This document shows positions 1 to 12,869 of a stretch of DNA of 64,000 nt, one piece after another. Numbering within the stretch: position 1 is the first letter of the stretch; every line of letters begins with the position of its first letter. Origin of the DNA: Larix kaempferi (lineage: Eukaryota; Streptophyta; Pinopsida; Pinales; Pinaceae); assembly GCA_027924585.1 (NCBI GenBank), contig BSBM01000076.1, positions 9,470,001-9,534,000 on the forward strand. Direction: 5' to 3'. The translations under genes were made by a program, and so were the position numbers. The notes below the pieces were generated by a model. It made no database searches and was not told the DNA's origin. It worked only from the letters and a program-made list of their open reading frames with translations.

Positions 1-3000
1 CAAGTTAGGGTTCTTACATCTTAGGGTTTTTGCCTCTTAGGAGAATTGGCAAATTTATAAAATGTAGTTTCGAACTTTCAATCTCTTGTTATGGTCCATG
101 GACTTTTTGCAAATGAGCATATCAGACACATCTCTTCTTAGAGATAGCTACCACCATTTTAGCCATTGTATTGGTACTATGCTCTCCACCATTCTTTCAG
201 TAATAGAATTTGGTTTACTGCATCTTTGTGTTACTTTCTGTGTTAATGTTATATTTCATTTCATTATCAACATGATCTGGATAATAATTAAACAGAGATA
301 CAAATTTAGCACTCCAATGAAAGGATGGCATGTCAACCTGTCACTATTATGATTCAATTATTCAGCAAATATTTTATGTGAAAAATAGACAGCAGTGTTA
401 TGTCAATCACATAAACAGAGATCAGAATTCAGCACTTCAAAGATTGAATGGCATGTCAACCTATCATTATTATGATTCATTTATTACATAGTTCCCTCTT
501 ACCGAATGATGGATTGCTTTTAAGATCTGATCCCTGACCACATTTCAAAAACAATGAAATTCATATTTTTTAAAACAAAAGAATGATGTAGTCAGATATT
601 TAATTTTGTCATCTGCATATCTTTTGAGGGCCAAAGGACAATAATTTGTTGTCAGGTAGTTGTATTCAGTTTCTATTGGGTTTCCTATAGTTAATGCCCC
701 ATTTTGATTTCTGGTAGTGAGATTTCAATTGCATTTTTTAACCCTATGGTCATGGCCTTTTCTGTAACCCATTTTTGTATTATGCTCTCGTTGTACATAT
801 TATTTTATTAATATAATATAAGAAGCATATTTTTAAAAATGAAAGTCTGAGAGCAGGCTCATCACCAGAGACAATATTATTTGTAGATCACTTAGGAAAG
901 CTTTCTCACACACAAAAGTTGCACAATTAAGGTCCAGTCCTGTATTACAAGAGGAAAAATGCCCATCAAGGGGTGTTTTGGATATTATTCACAACAAAAC
1001 AATTTGTTTACAGGCAAGTATATGCACACTAAATTTCCTGCCACTGCTTACAATTTGTCTGAAAGCACAGTGTAGTTTGTGCCATTCATGTTTGTTACTT
1101 TGTATATCTTGTGATAAGCCAAGGCACACACCAAACCCCAAGCCATCAACGACAATTTGGCTGAACATCAACCATGAGGGTCAAAATCCAAGTCTGCATT
1201 CTTGGAACAAAGAAAGATGAAATTGGTTCAGCCCAGTGATTAAGGGGCAACACCCAGAGAACCCCAGCTTGGAGACTTTTGTCCATTGAAGACTTTATAC
1301 TTCCACTCCTTAACCACAGGCTGCTACAGGTCTGCTTAAGACTCAAGATGATGATGTTTCAAGGCTTTTTTTGACTGCTGTTGTGTTTCACCTCTAGAAT
1401 GGCTTCATAGAAGTCATTAGAATCCCGTGGTTTTATGTCGTACCATAGTAGATCTCAAACATACTCATTGACACTTATTTAGGTGAATCCTTCACCCTAG
1501 TTGTTGTTTATTTCAAAGCCTTGTTCTTGTTTTTGCACTTTCCAAAATTCCTTGAAGAATAGTCTCCCAATGTAACAGTGCTTTCCCACTTCAAATAATT
1601 ATAATTATTATAGTTCTGCCTACTTAGTGAGTCTATGTTGGTATCATCCTGGGCTTTCTGGGCATCTATCTACAAGACAGTAAACAAGAATTTCTCAAAT
1701 CACATGAATTGGAATCCATAGTTGGCGTCTACTAGCATTAGTGACTAAGCCACAACTACAAAGCAAAGTGGATTAAGCTCAGTTCCAGTAGCCCAGTTCC
1801 AGTTTCTCCAAATGGGACCCTGTAGAGTGCCATTTATTTTTGGGAAGTTCACTTCTTCAACGAGGCTTTGTGACTCCTGGAGAGAGGGCAAGGGTGCTCC
1901 ACTCTGACCATGATTAATGTCCCATGGGTCTCTCCACAAAAAAGATGCCCTTTTTCCTTTGAACTTCCTTGCCTAATATCTTGTGGGTGCTAAAATACAC
2001 TGACCCCGCACTTTCCAAGTCCAAATTGAATGAAAAGGAAGATCCCAACTTCTTTTGCTGCCAACAAATTCCCAAGAAATCCATATAGCCATAGACTTCC
2101 ATGCATCAGGGTGATGTGTTGAATTGGAAAGCATTGTCGACATGATCACATAGTCCATACTGGGGACACCTGGCTGGCACAAATGATACCTCCTACCTGG
2201 TTTTATCAATATATTTCCACCAAAATCCGTTAGTTAATTTCCTAGGTTATGTGTGTATATAATTGCATTACCCATAGGGGCCAATGTCATTGTACTGGAA
2301 ATTCCAACAGAGCCCAGGGTGGAGACACGCTGATGAGCACAACCCTACATTCTTTTACCCTTTGCAGCTAGGGGCTTTGAAACACTAATGCTGAATATCT
2401 TTTGGCCATGGCTTTATGGTGAAGGGTAGACATGCAGGCTATGTTCCAGTATACAGGGCATAACGACGACCATGTCTTCTGAACACTGGACAAGGGATTC
2501 CATGGGAGGCTTGGTTTGCAGTATAGCTTTCCCTATGGGAATGAAGAATATCCAATGCACAAATAATGCTCAACGTGGCCATTAGAGACCAATGGTTGCT
2601 TGATTAAGCATGCAAGTTGGTTGCACATTCTTCAAGTTGGACTGCTTCTAAATATGATAACTGTATTATCTTAGCTCATTAGAACCCATACAAATAAGAT
2701 CCAAATGTCACGACATCTATCGTCAATTGTTTTATCAATGTAAACAGCATTTAGAACCACCGAACTGATTGCAATTTATGCAATCTTATTCTCATCAAGT
2801 GTGTCACTTTTATCAAGCTAATAAAGTAACCACCTTAGCTATAAAGAGATCGCAACATTTTTTACACTTGTGGAGATGCTCCCTCCAATTTGTGCCCAGA
2901 AATAGAGGTTTGTTTGTCTCCCTTCTATACAAAGGAATGTCTCTGTTGCTTCTAGGTTTGCACAATGGCTCTTGGTGTCCAAAGTTTTTCCCATTCACAA

Positions 3001-3680
3001 ACTGATCTAATGGAAAAGTAAAATTGAGATTCTAATGCCCAAAAAGGCAGTTGGCCTTTTTGCTTGTGACCCCATTGCCATCACATTGACAATGTGAATG
3101 CCTTCTGATGAGCTGATCTTAGCTGCACAAGTCCCAGGGTGAAGAGCCTCGCCCGAGTTTCCTATTGGATTTGTAGCCTCGGGACTAACAAACTGCACGA
3201 CTTTGTTGCTATAAATGATCATTATCGATGATAAGAGTAATAGGTTTCTTTGGCTATTTGCCATCCTTAGCAATGACGATGCTAAGATTGGGAAGCTGAG
3301 AATTAACTATCTTCCTAGTGGTAAGCATTGTTTCTAAACTTCCCTTTTCATCAACCATGATAAAGGTATGAAACTTTGACAAGAATGGCGAACATTGCAG
3401 AATTTCCGGAAAGCTGCCACAGAAATCTTAGATCTGAAATCATTGTGATTACAATTCTGTTTCTGTGAATACAATATCTGTTGGCATGTTCAATGATGGT
3501 AGATGTTTCACCAGTTGATGATGGTAGTATAAAACTCTTTTCGGAGGACGAGAAGGAATATAGACTAGCACAGTTTTGGCAAAGAGAATCCTCATGCATG
3601 GTTCCCCTTTGTCATCTTTTCATATCTGCACAAAAGAACCGAACAAAATATTAAAACACAATCAGACAAATCAGTGGCCT
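1..3680. other. No recognisable gene
   Basis: AT-rich sequence with only short open frames (under 90 codons) on both strands. None shows a motif I can assign. Frames on the minus strand near 1,745-2,210 and 3,007-3,600 have no recognisable domain. I see no LTR ends, primer sites or tandem arrays here. Confidence 0.6.
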
Positions 3681-3744
3681 AATCTAACTCAATTGAAAAG
3701 CACAATTATAGTAATCTAACTCAATTTAAAAGCACAATTATAGT
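3681..3744. repeat. Tandem duplication, 32 bp x 2
   Basis: Two adjacent copies begin AATCTAACTCAATT at 3,681 and 3,713 and differ by about one base. The unit is AT-rich and non-coding. It lies about 770 bp upstream of the hAT transposase frame. Confidence 0.85.
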
Positions 3745-4514
3745 TCTATTAAAGCATTGTAATAAGTCATTTCCTCTTGTTATCCTTCCCTTTCTCTGAC
3801 CAAAAGGATGCTGCTACTGTTTCATAATTTTCATGAAATGCCACAATTCTGTTTGTGAAAAGAGATAGGAGTTGCCTCTTCTCTGTGAGGTTGTGCATAT
3901 ATACCCTTAACCCACCCCTTCACGGAGTTTACTACCATCATGATCCCACAGTAACAACAGAATTCCATTGTGCAATCCACCGAGTTTTTCAGCATTTTTT
4001 ATGATGCCAAATAGTGAGATGGTAACAATGCCATATAATGTTGTCAAACCAGCACCATATTCCAGATCTGTCTAGAGTAATTTCTATGCATGTATACATA
4101 TTTTTAATGAACCCAAACAGATCTGAAGTTGGTTTATTTAGGACTGGTTTTATGCATTAATTCGCTGCTGTTATATTGGCTTGCAAGTTTGTTTCATGCT
4201 TGAATTTGATTATTTAGATGTTCTTATTCTTTTGTGTGATATTTTTACCCTTGAATGAGAATGTTTAGCAATGGTTATGTTGATCACATTTTTCAATTTC
4301 TCTCATCATAAGACCGTGATGGATTTATGTCTAATTTTGAAGTTAATCTTGGATGGGTTTAGGTTACTAGGTTCAAATTTTCTAGCCTCTAGAATTCATG
4401 TCATCATGGATAACTTACAAATTGTACTAATTTTATATCATTTTTCTCATGCAGGTTTCACTTTGGGTTTCTAAATTGATTTGATATCTTAATAATTGTG
4501 GAATATTCAACGAA
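3745..4514. other. Region upstream of the hAT transposase; promoter unknown
   Basis: No gene is seen. A splice-acceptor-like tract ending TTTCTCATGCAG lies at about 4,441-4,454, so a short upstream untranslated exon of the hAT gene is possible. I did not find convincing hAT terminal inverted repeats or an 8-bp target duplication here. Confidence 0.4.
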
Positions 4515-7222
4515 ATGTCAAACAATGATTGTGGAAAGAAAGCATCAAAACAGAGGGATGTATTATCATACTTTCAGAAGCCTCAATCCAAGAATCTAGA
4601 TTCTCTTCATGATTCAAACTCTTTTGAGCAACCCATCAGCGAGACAAATGTCAACTCTTCTGAGAATCCAGCTAATAGCCATATAACATATGATAGGATG
4701 GGTTCCTCTAGTGAACAAATTGGGATAATTGCAATTCAACCATAAATTGGCAATGACAATGTTGAAGGTTCCTCTAGTGCACAAATTGGGATAAATGCAA
4801 TTCAACCAGAAATTGGCAATGACAATGTTGAAGGTTTTACCTTGGAAGGCAACAAAAATGATTCATTATCACGAAAAAGGAAAAAAGGCCAATGGGACAT
4901 AGGGAGAAAATTCCAATTGGAATGGGCCTCAAAATTTCCATTTATTGAACCAATACCTCCAATAAATGAGAAAGAGGCTTCACGAGAAGTTAAATGCATT
5001 GTATGTAGTTGGAAACTTGGAAAGGTAGTAAAAATGCAAATGAAGATAGATACAATAGAGAAGCATGCAGGAAAGTTGTATGTTAAGAAAATTGAAAATG
5101 GCGACGAGAAGTCTATTACCAAATGGAAATCTTCTGATGAATGTCGACATGTCAAATATCAAGAAGAATATAATAAATACTTAATAAGCAAGAGTAAACT
5201 CGAGGCAAGTGGAGGGACCATCACATCTCTATTTGGAAAGACAATGGAGAGAAATTTGTTATCCAAGACGACACAATTAAGCACTGTATTTCACATCTTA
5301 TCTAGAGGTCGTCCTATGACAGATTATCCAGATTACAAGAACTATGTATCTTTTCTTGAAGTATCGAATTTTCCATCTTCTCATTGGTCTATAACGAGTG
5401 GTTGGGAATGGGAAAAATATCTAGCTCAAGTAGAAAAAGATGATTTGAAAGAGAAGATTGCAAATGCTAGGTTTTTTTCACTATCTTTGGATGAAGTTAC
5501 AGCTGTTGATAATACTTCATGGATCTGTATGAGTATTTATATGGTTAATGATCATATTCGGCATTCATATTTACTTGGGATTCATAAAATGAAGAAGAGT
5601 TCTACAACTGGAAATATTTATGAACTTGTTATTAAGACTTTGAAGGAAATTGGTGGTATGGATGATTTAATGATTGCAAAAAGGTTGGTATGTGTCGGAG
5701 ATGATGGAGCATCAATCATGCAAGGACAAATGAATGGTATTTGTGTCAAACTACAACTATCAGCTTCACCATTTATGATTAGTATTCATTGTATGGCTCA
5801 TAGGATGAATCTTGCATTTAAAATAGTAAGTAAGTTTCCACTGGTTTCAAAAGTTGAAGAACTTGTACGTGAGACTCATGCATACTTTTTTCGTAGTCCC
5901 AAGCGATTTACAGAGTTTCAACAATTTGTTGATGGTGTTACAGATGAAAAAAGCTATTAAAAGATGTCGATACAAGATGGATCTCATTGAATGGACCAGC
6001 CCAAAGGCTATTTAGTGAATACCGATCATTGGTAGGGGTGATGTATGAACATCGCTTTAGTGTAGACAAAGCTCAAGAGCTTCTCTTTCGACTAACTAAT
6101 ATAGAGACATTATTAACATTGGTTGGAATTCTTCCTTTGCTTCATGAAATGAATGTCCTTGTGAAAATGGCTCAGAGTCGCACAATGTATATTGCAGAGT
6201 ACACAAATGCAAGAAAATTGGCATGCCTTGCATTGGATAATTTGTATACGATGTCAGATTCTTTTACAGGTCAAACATTTAACGGTTGGACTACTATCAT
6301 TGATATAGAAAAGAGTGAAAATTATTTGAAGTTTGATGAAAAAGGGAGACTATGTATGCAAGTGCGTGGGTATATGGTTCCCTTTTATTATGTTACTAAG
6401 ATGGGACAAACCATAGAAGAATGCCATGTGTCAAGAGACCAATTCAATGATATTGTGATTTCAGTGAGACGCAACTTGATACAAATTGCACAATCACTAT
6501 CATTAGAGATAAGAGAACGATTTCCTCGAGATGAATTATTGGAAGCTATGTCTGTGGTATACCCTCATTATTGGAACTCTGAAAAAGAAATAGATCCTTT
6601 AAAAGTCGACTTTCTAGCAAAATTGAATACTTTAGTGCACCACTTTGGCAGGAACGCTAAGGTAGAAGGAGAAGAGATTGGAGGTATATTAGATTCATCA
6701 AAATTATATCAACAAGCCACTTGCTTTGCTCAAACAATGTCAGGTCAATATCATGCTTTGCCAAAACCTATAGAATATGGTGCAGTAATCAAATTATGGA
6801 CTATTTTAGGTGAAAGTCAATACCTACAAGAAAACATGTCAGAGTATTTCAAATTAGTCGATTTATGTCAAACCATGATTTTGGGATCAGTGGAGGATGA
6901 AAGAATGTTTAGTGCACTATCATTCTTGAAGTCAAAGTTGAGGAACAAGCTTGATAAGAATATGGATACTTGTTTAAGATTATATGTAACAAAGTATGAC
7001 ATTACCAATTTCCCATTCAATAGAGCACTGGCACTCTGGCGATCAGATTGTGAGAGAAGAGGAGAATACAATATAACAAATGTCTCCAATGAACTTGATA
7101 TGGAACATAATGTTTTGGAGGCTCATAATGATATTTCATCTACAGAAGCTCATGTTCAAAATGTAGAAAATGAAGAGCGACATGAGAATTGGGAATTTGA
7201 TATGCCACAAGATATAATCTAA
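4515..7222 (+). pseudogene. hAT-superfamily transposase (zinc-finger/DUF4371-like), two lesions
   Basis: Cut-and-paste DNA transposase expected to act in the nucleus. One frame runs from ATG 4,515 to 5,960 with a single in-frame TAA at 4,743-4,745; a second frame from about 5,960 carries on to 7,222. The first part holds a BED-like zinc finger (KCIVC at about 5,000, its paired H about 20 residues on), then the RNase H-like catalytic core with FSLSLDEVTA and VCVGDDGAS and the conserved HCMAHRMNLA. The second part ends in the hAT C-terminal dimerisation region with VEDERMFSALSFLKSKLR (about 6,888-6,941). The break near 5,950 is the loss of one base in an A-run: the same protein continues in another frame immediately after. 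About 900 codons in total is normal for the family. Only two lesions suggest recent inactivation. Family assignment is firm; functional loss is inferred. Confidence 0.9.
4701..4832 (+). repeat. In-frame 66-bp tandem duplication in the hAT N-terminal region
   Basis: Two copies of 66 bp (22 codons) at 4,701-4,766 and 4,767-4,832 begin GGTTCCTCTAGTG. They differ at three positions. One difference turns the GAA of copy 2 into the TAA of copy 1, the nonsense codon that interrupts the frame. A copy without the stop sits directly beside it. Confidence 0.92.
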
Positions 7223-8930
7223 ACCAATATACATTGGCAATGTATAAATAATGAATGGAATTTAATAGATCATGTGATTTTTTTTAGTTTGACTTCGATG
7301 TTCCTCTATTCTTGGAGCAGGTTGGAAAAGGAAAATTCTTGATGGGAGAAAGATTACCATACATAAATTTGAAGTTGCATTTCAGGTAAAAATAGGTTCT
7401 ATAGTCTTTACTTTGTATTAAATATAGTAATATTAGAGCTACATTTCCTTGATGCAAGCTATTTTAAGTTTGATGTTTTGATAGTTAACTAATGCATTGT
7501 TTTTTTTTCTTATTTGTGACAGGAAATGAAGTTGGGACCTATCTATCCATAGATAATGTCCTAGTATTAAAGGTTAAGTAATTAATTTAACAATACTTCC
7601 ACTTAACAAGAATGGGCTCATTCAAAAGTTAAAACTCAAGTACATGGAATTGCTTGTATTTCTAGCTTTGATATCTTGGCAAATATGAATGGTTTGCTTG
7701 TTTCTTACATTTGGAGCATTTTTTCAAATTTGTAAGTTTTCATTTATTTTGGTTAAATATATTTTTATTCCCTTGATAATTGATTGCGGTTTGAGCCCTT
7801 TGTACTAGTTTGATTCGTTTCATAAATTATTTGTTTTTTTCTTACATTTGGAGCATTTTTTCAAGTTTGGAAGTTTGCATTTATTTTGCTTATATTTTTT
7901 TATTCCCTTGATACTTTACTATGAGATCTGAATTGCTAAGCGAAGAGAAAAATGGTCTATGCATTAGCTTACTAGGTTCCTATGCATCCATCGTAGGAGA
8001 CCTATTGGCACGAGACCGACATTTCTCTAATGTAATTGGCATAATTTTCATATGTCCACATACTGTCAATACAGTATTCACTTGAATCTCAACAGCGACA
8101 GTAAATTTTGAAAGCTAGTAGATGAAAATAGATGCCCAACAATTGAAATTAGTCAATTTCCTGTAGATATTGGTTGTATAGAAGTGATATTTGTCCAATT
8201 AAGCAACAATTTGACAGATCAGGCATAGATTTGTATTTTTTCTGATGTCTTTTCCATAAATATCAGTCTTTGCATAAATTTTGTAGATTCATGGCAAATA
8301 CAGTGGTTTGGCAGTAAATTAGAAGGTTTTTCAGTAAATGTTTCAGTAGACATCTCCCTATTTCAAATTTCAGTAGTTTGAGCATGTATTCTCTATTTTT
8401 CTTCCAGTGTTTGCAACTTTGCATAGGAAAGATCATATTTGTAGCTCTACATCTATATTTCAGCAGTAGATATAATGATAGACTATACCATGAATTGTAC
8501 CAACAATTTCCTGGGAAATACCCTCAACTAATCTTGAAAGGTGTTTCTTTGTTTATGCCCTACACATGACGCTATACCATTGCATCCTTTATGGTACAAT
8601 GCAGTATGGCATATTGTAAAAATAAAATATTAAATGAAAAGGCATAATGTAGAAAGAAAATATTGAATGAAAAGGGTGGGATTTTCTTCACTTTCTCCCG
8701 TAACAAAGAGAATATATGGGAAACAATGATTATATGGTTATAATGTTATTGCTGCTGCACATTCTAAACATGATGCACTAGATGCTATTCTGGTTTTTGT
8801 AGCAGCACTTTTAGAGCTTGTTGTTGAAGTATATATTGTTGTGGCTATTGTTGTTGCAAGTTCTGTGCTTCCCATCGAGGAATATGTTGTAGATTTGTTA
8901 ATGGTAATGATGTGTGATGTCCTTCTCTCC
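7223..8930. other. Downstream of hAT gene: no further gene seen
   Basis: AT-rich. It contains a partial direct repeat (7,701 and 7,838) and a short duplicated AAAATATTAAATGAAAAGG-type segment near 8,620-8,680. A tract at 7,319-7,386 is bordered by AG and GT and could be a tail exon of the transposase transcript, but this is not provable here. Confidence 0.45.
7701..7920. repeat. Direct repeat, offset 137 bp
   Basis: TTTCTTACATTTGGAGCATT occurs at 7,701 and 7,838, each followed by similar sequence for about 80 bp, up to TTTTTATTCCCTTGATA. The spacer lies only in the first unit. Non-coding. Confidence 0.8.
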
Positions 8931-8938
8931 TAGTTCGG

Positions 8939-8969
8939 CTCATCAAAGGACTGGCCACCCTTTGATGAG
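8939..8969. repeat. Perfect 11-bp inverted repeat with 9-nt loop
   Basis: CTCATCAAAGG at 8,939-8,949 is exactly complementary to CCTTTGATGAG at 8,959-8,969. It could form a short hairpin. It lies at the start of the repeat-rich block that ends at the primer-binding site at 10,178. Confidence 0.85.
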
Positions 8970-9254
8970 GTACCTAACCTCAGGAAGAAGTTAAGGACTG
9001 AAGGATCACATCATTTGGATGATCCCTTTAGTACTGTGATGACAAAACTTTCAGTAGATGTATGGAACATGTGAGGACACATACCGAGAGAGAGAGACCT
9101 TGTCACCCTATCTTGTTTGTCCTTGTGGTTATCCTGCTTATGGTACTTGACCTTATCGGGTTGGTTGTTTGTCGAGTCACCTTTTTTGTTTTGGTCTCAT
9201 GATTGACCTTCTAAATGGTCATGAAATCGAGGGGCGAATTAGTTTGGGTTCTGT

Positions 9255-9815
9255 TTTTTCGGCCTCCTTCTAGGGCATCGTTTGGTAGTTGGTTGATGGA
9301 ACATTTTTCTGTTTTTGATGTCAAGGTTTGAGCCCTGTAGGGCTGTTTTTTTGCTGCCGTTATAAGTCCTTTAGGGATGCGTCTTTCTCCTCTGAGAGGT
9401 CCTCCTAATTCTGCTGCTATTTGATTATTTGTTTAGCCCTTCTAGGGCTTCCGTTCTCCATTCTTTTTGCTTCTCCTGTTAGTTGCCGCCACTTTGGTGT
9501 TGGGTCTATTTAGGTTGTCATTGAACTTTTAGGTTAGGGCCTATTGAGGCTACCGTTAACCTATAGATTTCTGGCTACTGTTATCAAATACTATTAGAGT
9601 CTGTTGAGGTCTCATGTTGTATTATGAGCCCTGTTAGGGCCAGTATTGGTTATTGCAGCTTGACTGGTGGTTGACATTGGTTGTCTCCTAACTACGTTAG
9701 AAGGTCTGCTGGTGCTTGAAGTTTGTCCTAACACAACTGTACCTATTGTTGACACTCTTCCTTGGTCTCTCTCTCTCTCTCATAGGTATGATGTTGCCCT
9801 TCTAGGGCTATTTAT
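9255..9815. repeat. Dispersed palindromic motif cluster, AGCCCT-N2-3-AGGGCT type
   Basis: Variants of a near-palindrome recur: GAGCCCTGTAGGGCTG near 9,331, AGCCCTTCTAGGGCTT near 9,436, GAGCCCTGTTAGGGCC near 9,627 and TGCCCTTCTAGGGCTA near 9,796. Weaker copies are CTTCTAGGGCATCG, CCTTTAGGGAT and CCTATTGAGGCT. The spacing is irregular. No coding frame explains the pattern. The block lies just upstream of a retroelement primer site, so it may be LTR sequence. Confidence 0.6.
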
Positions 9816-9947
9816 GTTTCTATATCTATTATGCCTTATTGGAAAAACTGAAAGCAGATCTGAGTACATTAGAGAAGGGCTCATCCCCAGGTAAGTACTT
9901 ATAACCGTGTCATTTACTAGCATTCTTACTTTCAGTTTATTGTGGAT

Positions 9948-10073
9948 TATTGGCATAGTGACCTATTGGTAGTGCCCTAGTTGAAATAAATGAAAATTAT
10001 TTTTTAAATTTATTGGCACGGTGACCTATTGGTAGTGCCCTAGTTGAAAGAAATGCAAATTATGTTTTTAAAT
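9948..10073. repeat. Tandem duplication, 63 bp x 2
   Basis: TATTGGCA(T/C)(A/G)GTGACCTATTGG and what follows occurs in units starting at 9,948 and 10,011, with a few differences. It lies in the presumed LTR tail upstream of the primer site at 10,178. Confidence 0.85.
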
Positions 10074-10177
10074 TCTTACAATTGTATTGTAAGATTGATT
10101 TACATTTCTGATCTACTGCATCATTGTTTAAAAGTTGTTCTTTATTTTATCAAACCCTAACTTTATAAAAATCAACA

Positions 10178-10189
10178 TGGTATCAGAGC
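10178..10189 (+). promoter_or_regulatory. Retroelement primer-binding site (initiator tRNA-Met type)
   Basis: TGGTATCAGAGC is the classical plant copia-type primer-binding site. It is preceded by ATCAACA, a plausible LTR 3' end with CA. I therefore read the preceding repeat-rich DNA (from about 8.9 kb) as a candidate 5' LTR of a plus-strand element. I could not find the matching LTR start, the 3' LTR or a gag frame after it, so the element is badly decayed. Confidence 0.55.
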
Positions 10190-10730
10190 TAGTTTTGTAG
10201 CTAACTCTATTTTGCAGCCTATCAGAATCTACAAAGTTCCTCATGTAAGGGTTTGAGCACTAACAAATTCGATTGCAAAAGATTCAAGTCTGGTCAGTGG
10301 AAGAAATGCGGACTGATGTGGCTCACAACCACAGTGAACCAGATGAGATGTTTAGGTTCTTGGACAACAATATCCGAGAAGTAAGTCTAATCTATTATCT
10401 GATTCTTGGGTCTCATTTGAATTTCATCATGCTAATAAAAATTGCATGTGCTATCATGGTTGAATTGGTCTTGTTTCCATCTTATCTACCACAAAACTTA
10501 AGTTTTTGTTGTTGGCAATATGGCAGATGTTTAGGTTGGCATTGATGTCAATATATAAGTCAGATAGGTTGTCATTGATGGCATCTAAGATGAGATGACA
10601 GAGCAGGAAGAAGGGTGAGGATATAGCTCAAAATATGCATGCCAGAAATGTTAGAATAATGCACTCCAGGTTTCAAAGAATGCATGCTAATACTGTGAAG
10701 AAGCATTTTATCACACTCATTTTGACACAC

Positions 10731-10782
10731 ACTTAGGTTCTATTCTTGTATGTGACACTTAGGTTTTATTCATGTATGTTAC
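10731..10782. repeat. Tandem duplication, 26 bp x 2
   Basis: ACTTAGGTT(C/T)TATTC(T/A)TGTATG begins at 10,731 and 10,757; a third ACACTTAGGTTCTTAT follows near 10,835. Non-coding. Confidence 0.75.
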
Positions 10783-10799
10783 ATGTGACAACTACCTAA

Positions 10800-12860
10800 A
10801 TATATATGAACAAGAAGAGTTAGAAAATCCGTTGACACTTAGGTTCTTATCTCTTATCTAAATATTTTACTCATGGCTTATTCGATATTCCAAATATTTT
10901 GGTAATTTGTGTGTGAGCGAACTTTTTGTTCGGCTCACGGAGCATTTAAGTCAAGTTCAGAAAGAATTAGATAATGATATTTTCATGATGTAAACATAAA
11001 TTAGAGTCTGAATTTTTGCTTAAAGTTATTTGTAAGGTAAAAAATTGTGTTGTGGGTGGTCTTCAAGAATTGTAGAGGCATAATATGTTGGTCTTGTATG
11101 GTTACCTAGGGTATTTGTGTCTTAAAGATGCCTCTAATTTCTGTTGTTATGAATTGAAAAAGAGTCAAAAGGTCAGAGTCAAGTTCAGTTTCAATTTTTG
11201 CAAGTTGTTTTTTTATTGCAACATGTGGAGTTTTGGGATTCTTAGCATCCTATGAGAGAATACCATCCTTGAGTAGGAGCCACTATCAACACTTGTACTT
11301 GCACCTCATATCAGTAGCAAGTGGTATCCTTTATCCAACAGTTTCCAACCTTTTAGAAGTCCATATCATCTTGGACAAGGGTGCTTGTAATGTTGGCATC
11401 GTTGGACACGTCCTGAGGATGATCACTACCTGCTGTTTGCAGCCTTTCATATATTCAGATTGTTTCCATTGTTGTGTTTGACTCTTGAGACCTATTACCT
11501 TTTCTAAGAGATACCAGTGCTGGAAATTGTATGTGGCAAGGTAGCATATTCCTTAACATAAGTCCTAGATTCATTTGAATTCTGGAGAACTTATCAGTAG
11601 AGTTTTCTTACACTTCAAGATCAGTGAAATATAATTTGAATACTGTTGGTGGCTTGGTCACAAGTCAACTCTCCCATGACTAATTTTTAGCATCTAATTG
11701 ACATTTGATGAAAGATAATCATACCAGCAGATGCAGGGCACTGTCCTTGGGTTGAATTCCATGAGGATCTACAGTCAAAGCGTTGATTTCAATAGTTTAT
11801 CTTCTACATGAGGTAGTGCCTTTTCCAAATTTGGTGCCCCTTTGTTGGAAGCTGCCAAAGATTAAGTGAGGGTGTTGTGATGGGTCTGATTTTAACACAT
11901 ATTCATCAAGGTTTGAGTATTTGTCATGAGAATTGAAGCACTACTGTTATGCCCACTTTTGAGGAGGATTCAACATGCATAATAGACACACTGTTTTGGG
12001 ATTTCTTTCTTTGATTCATGCATGCACAGTTTCCCATGCTAAGTCAGCATGCAACCAACACTAGGGCATGCAACCTTGGGGTTATTTTTAGAATTTTTCT
12101 TTGAGTTCTTTTCAGCAGGAGGGTGCACGAAAGATTTTGAGTGGTAATCTTGTGCTATTTTGAGCCAGTGGGGTGCTATCTTCAACAAATTTAGGAGAGG
12201 GTGCTTTTGCTATTTTAGAAGAGAAAACTTCTTATGTTTAGAAAAACATTGTGCCTTTTTTCAAAAAAGTACACTCTTGCTATTATTGGATATAGATTGA
12301 TAATTTTAGAAAAGCAAAGTGTCGATGGTTTAGGAAAAGCAAGCCATCTGGTTTTATAAAAGCATATCAATTTTGGAGCAAAGCTAATGAAAGCTAAACT
12401 TGGAGCAGATCTACAAGGATAAAAAGGACAACAAGGAAGTTGTTCAAGCTATCAACACTATCCTACAGCTTCTTCAAGCTTTCTCTTCTTCTGCTCTAAA
12501 TTTTGAGTCTATAGGGCTTTATTTAGCTTTTTTCATAAGTCATCAAGGTCTTGAGTAGTGACACTTGTTAAGTGCCCTCTGGTTCCTTCAAACATGCTTG
12601 ATCCAAAGTTGTATCAAAACTATGTACTTTGACATCTCTGATTATTGGAAGAAAGTTTATATGGTTTACAAGATTCTTCAGTAGTTTGAAGCAAGAGAGG
12701 GATTGTGTCGGTGAATGGGGCATCTTCTTGGGACTGATTTCCAAAGGGACCATTCTGAGTGATAACAAGAGCCATTACAATCACTGTGCATTATCACTTC
12801 TAGGTCAAGGTATAATTATGTTTCTATCGGTTTCTAATTTATGCAATGACATGGGTGTTA
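10800..12860. other. No recognisable gene
   Basis: Mixed AT-rich sequence with short frames only. Nothing resolves into a domain, an LTR end or a tandem array. The plus-strand frame near 12,629-13,033 overlaps the start of the Mei2-like fragment but is in a different, uninformative frame. Confidence 0.5.
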
Positions 12861-12869
12861 TGTTTGGAA

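Noticed and set aside
1-50. TTAGGG/TTAGGGTTTT words resembling telomere repeats
   Set aside because: Only isolated copies, no tandem array.
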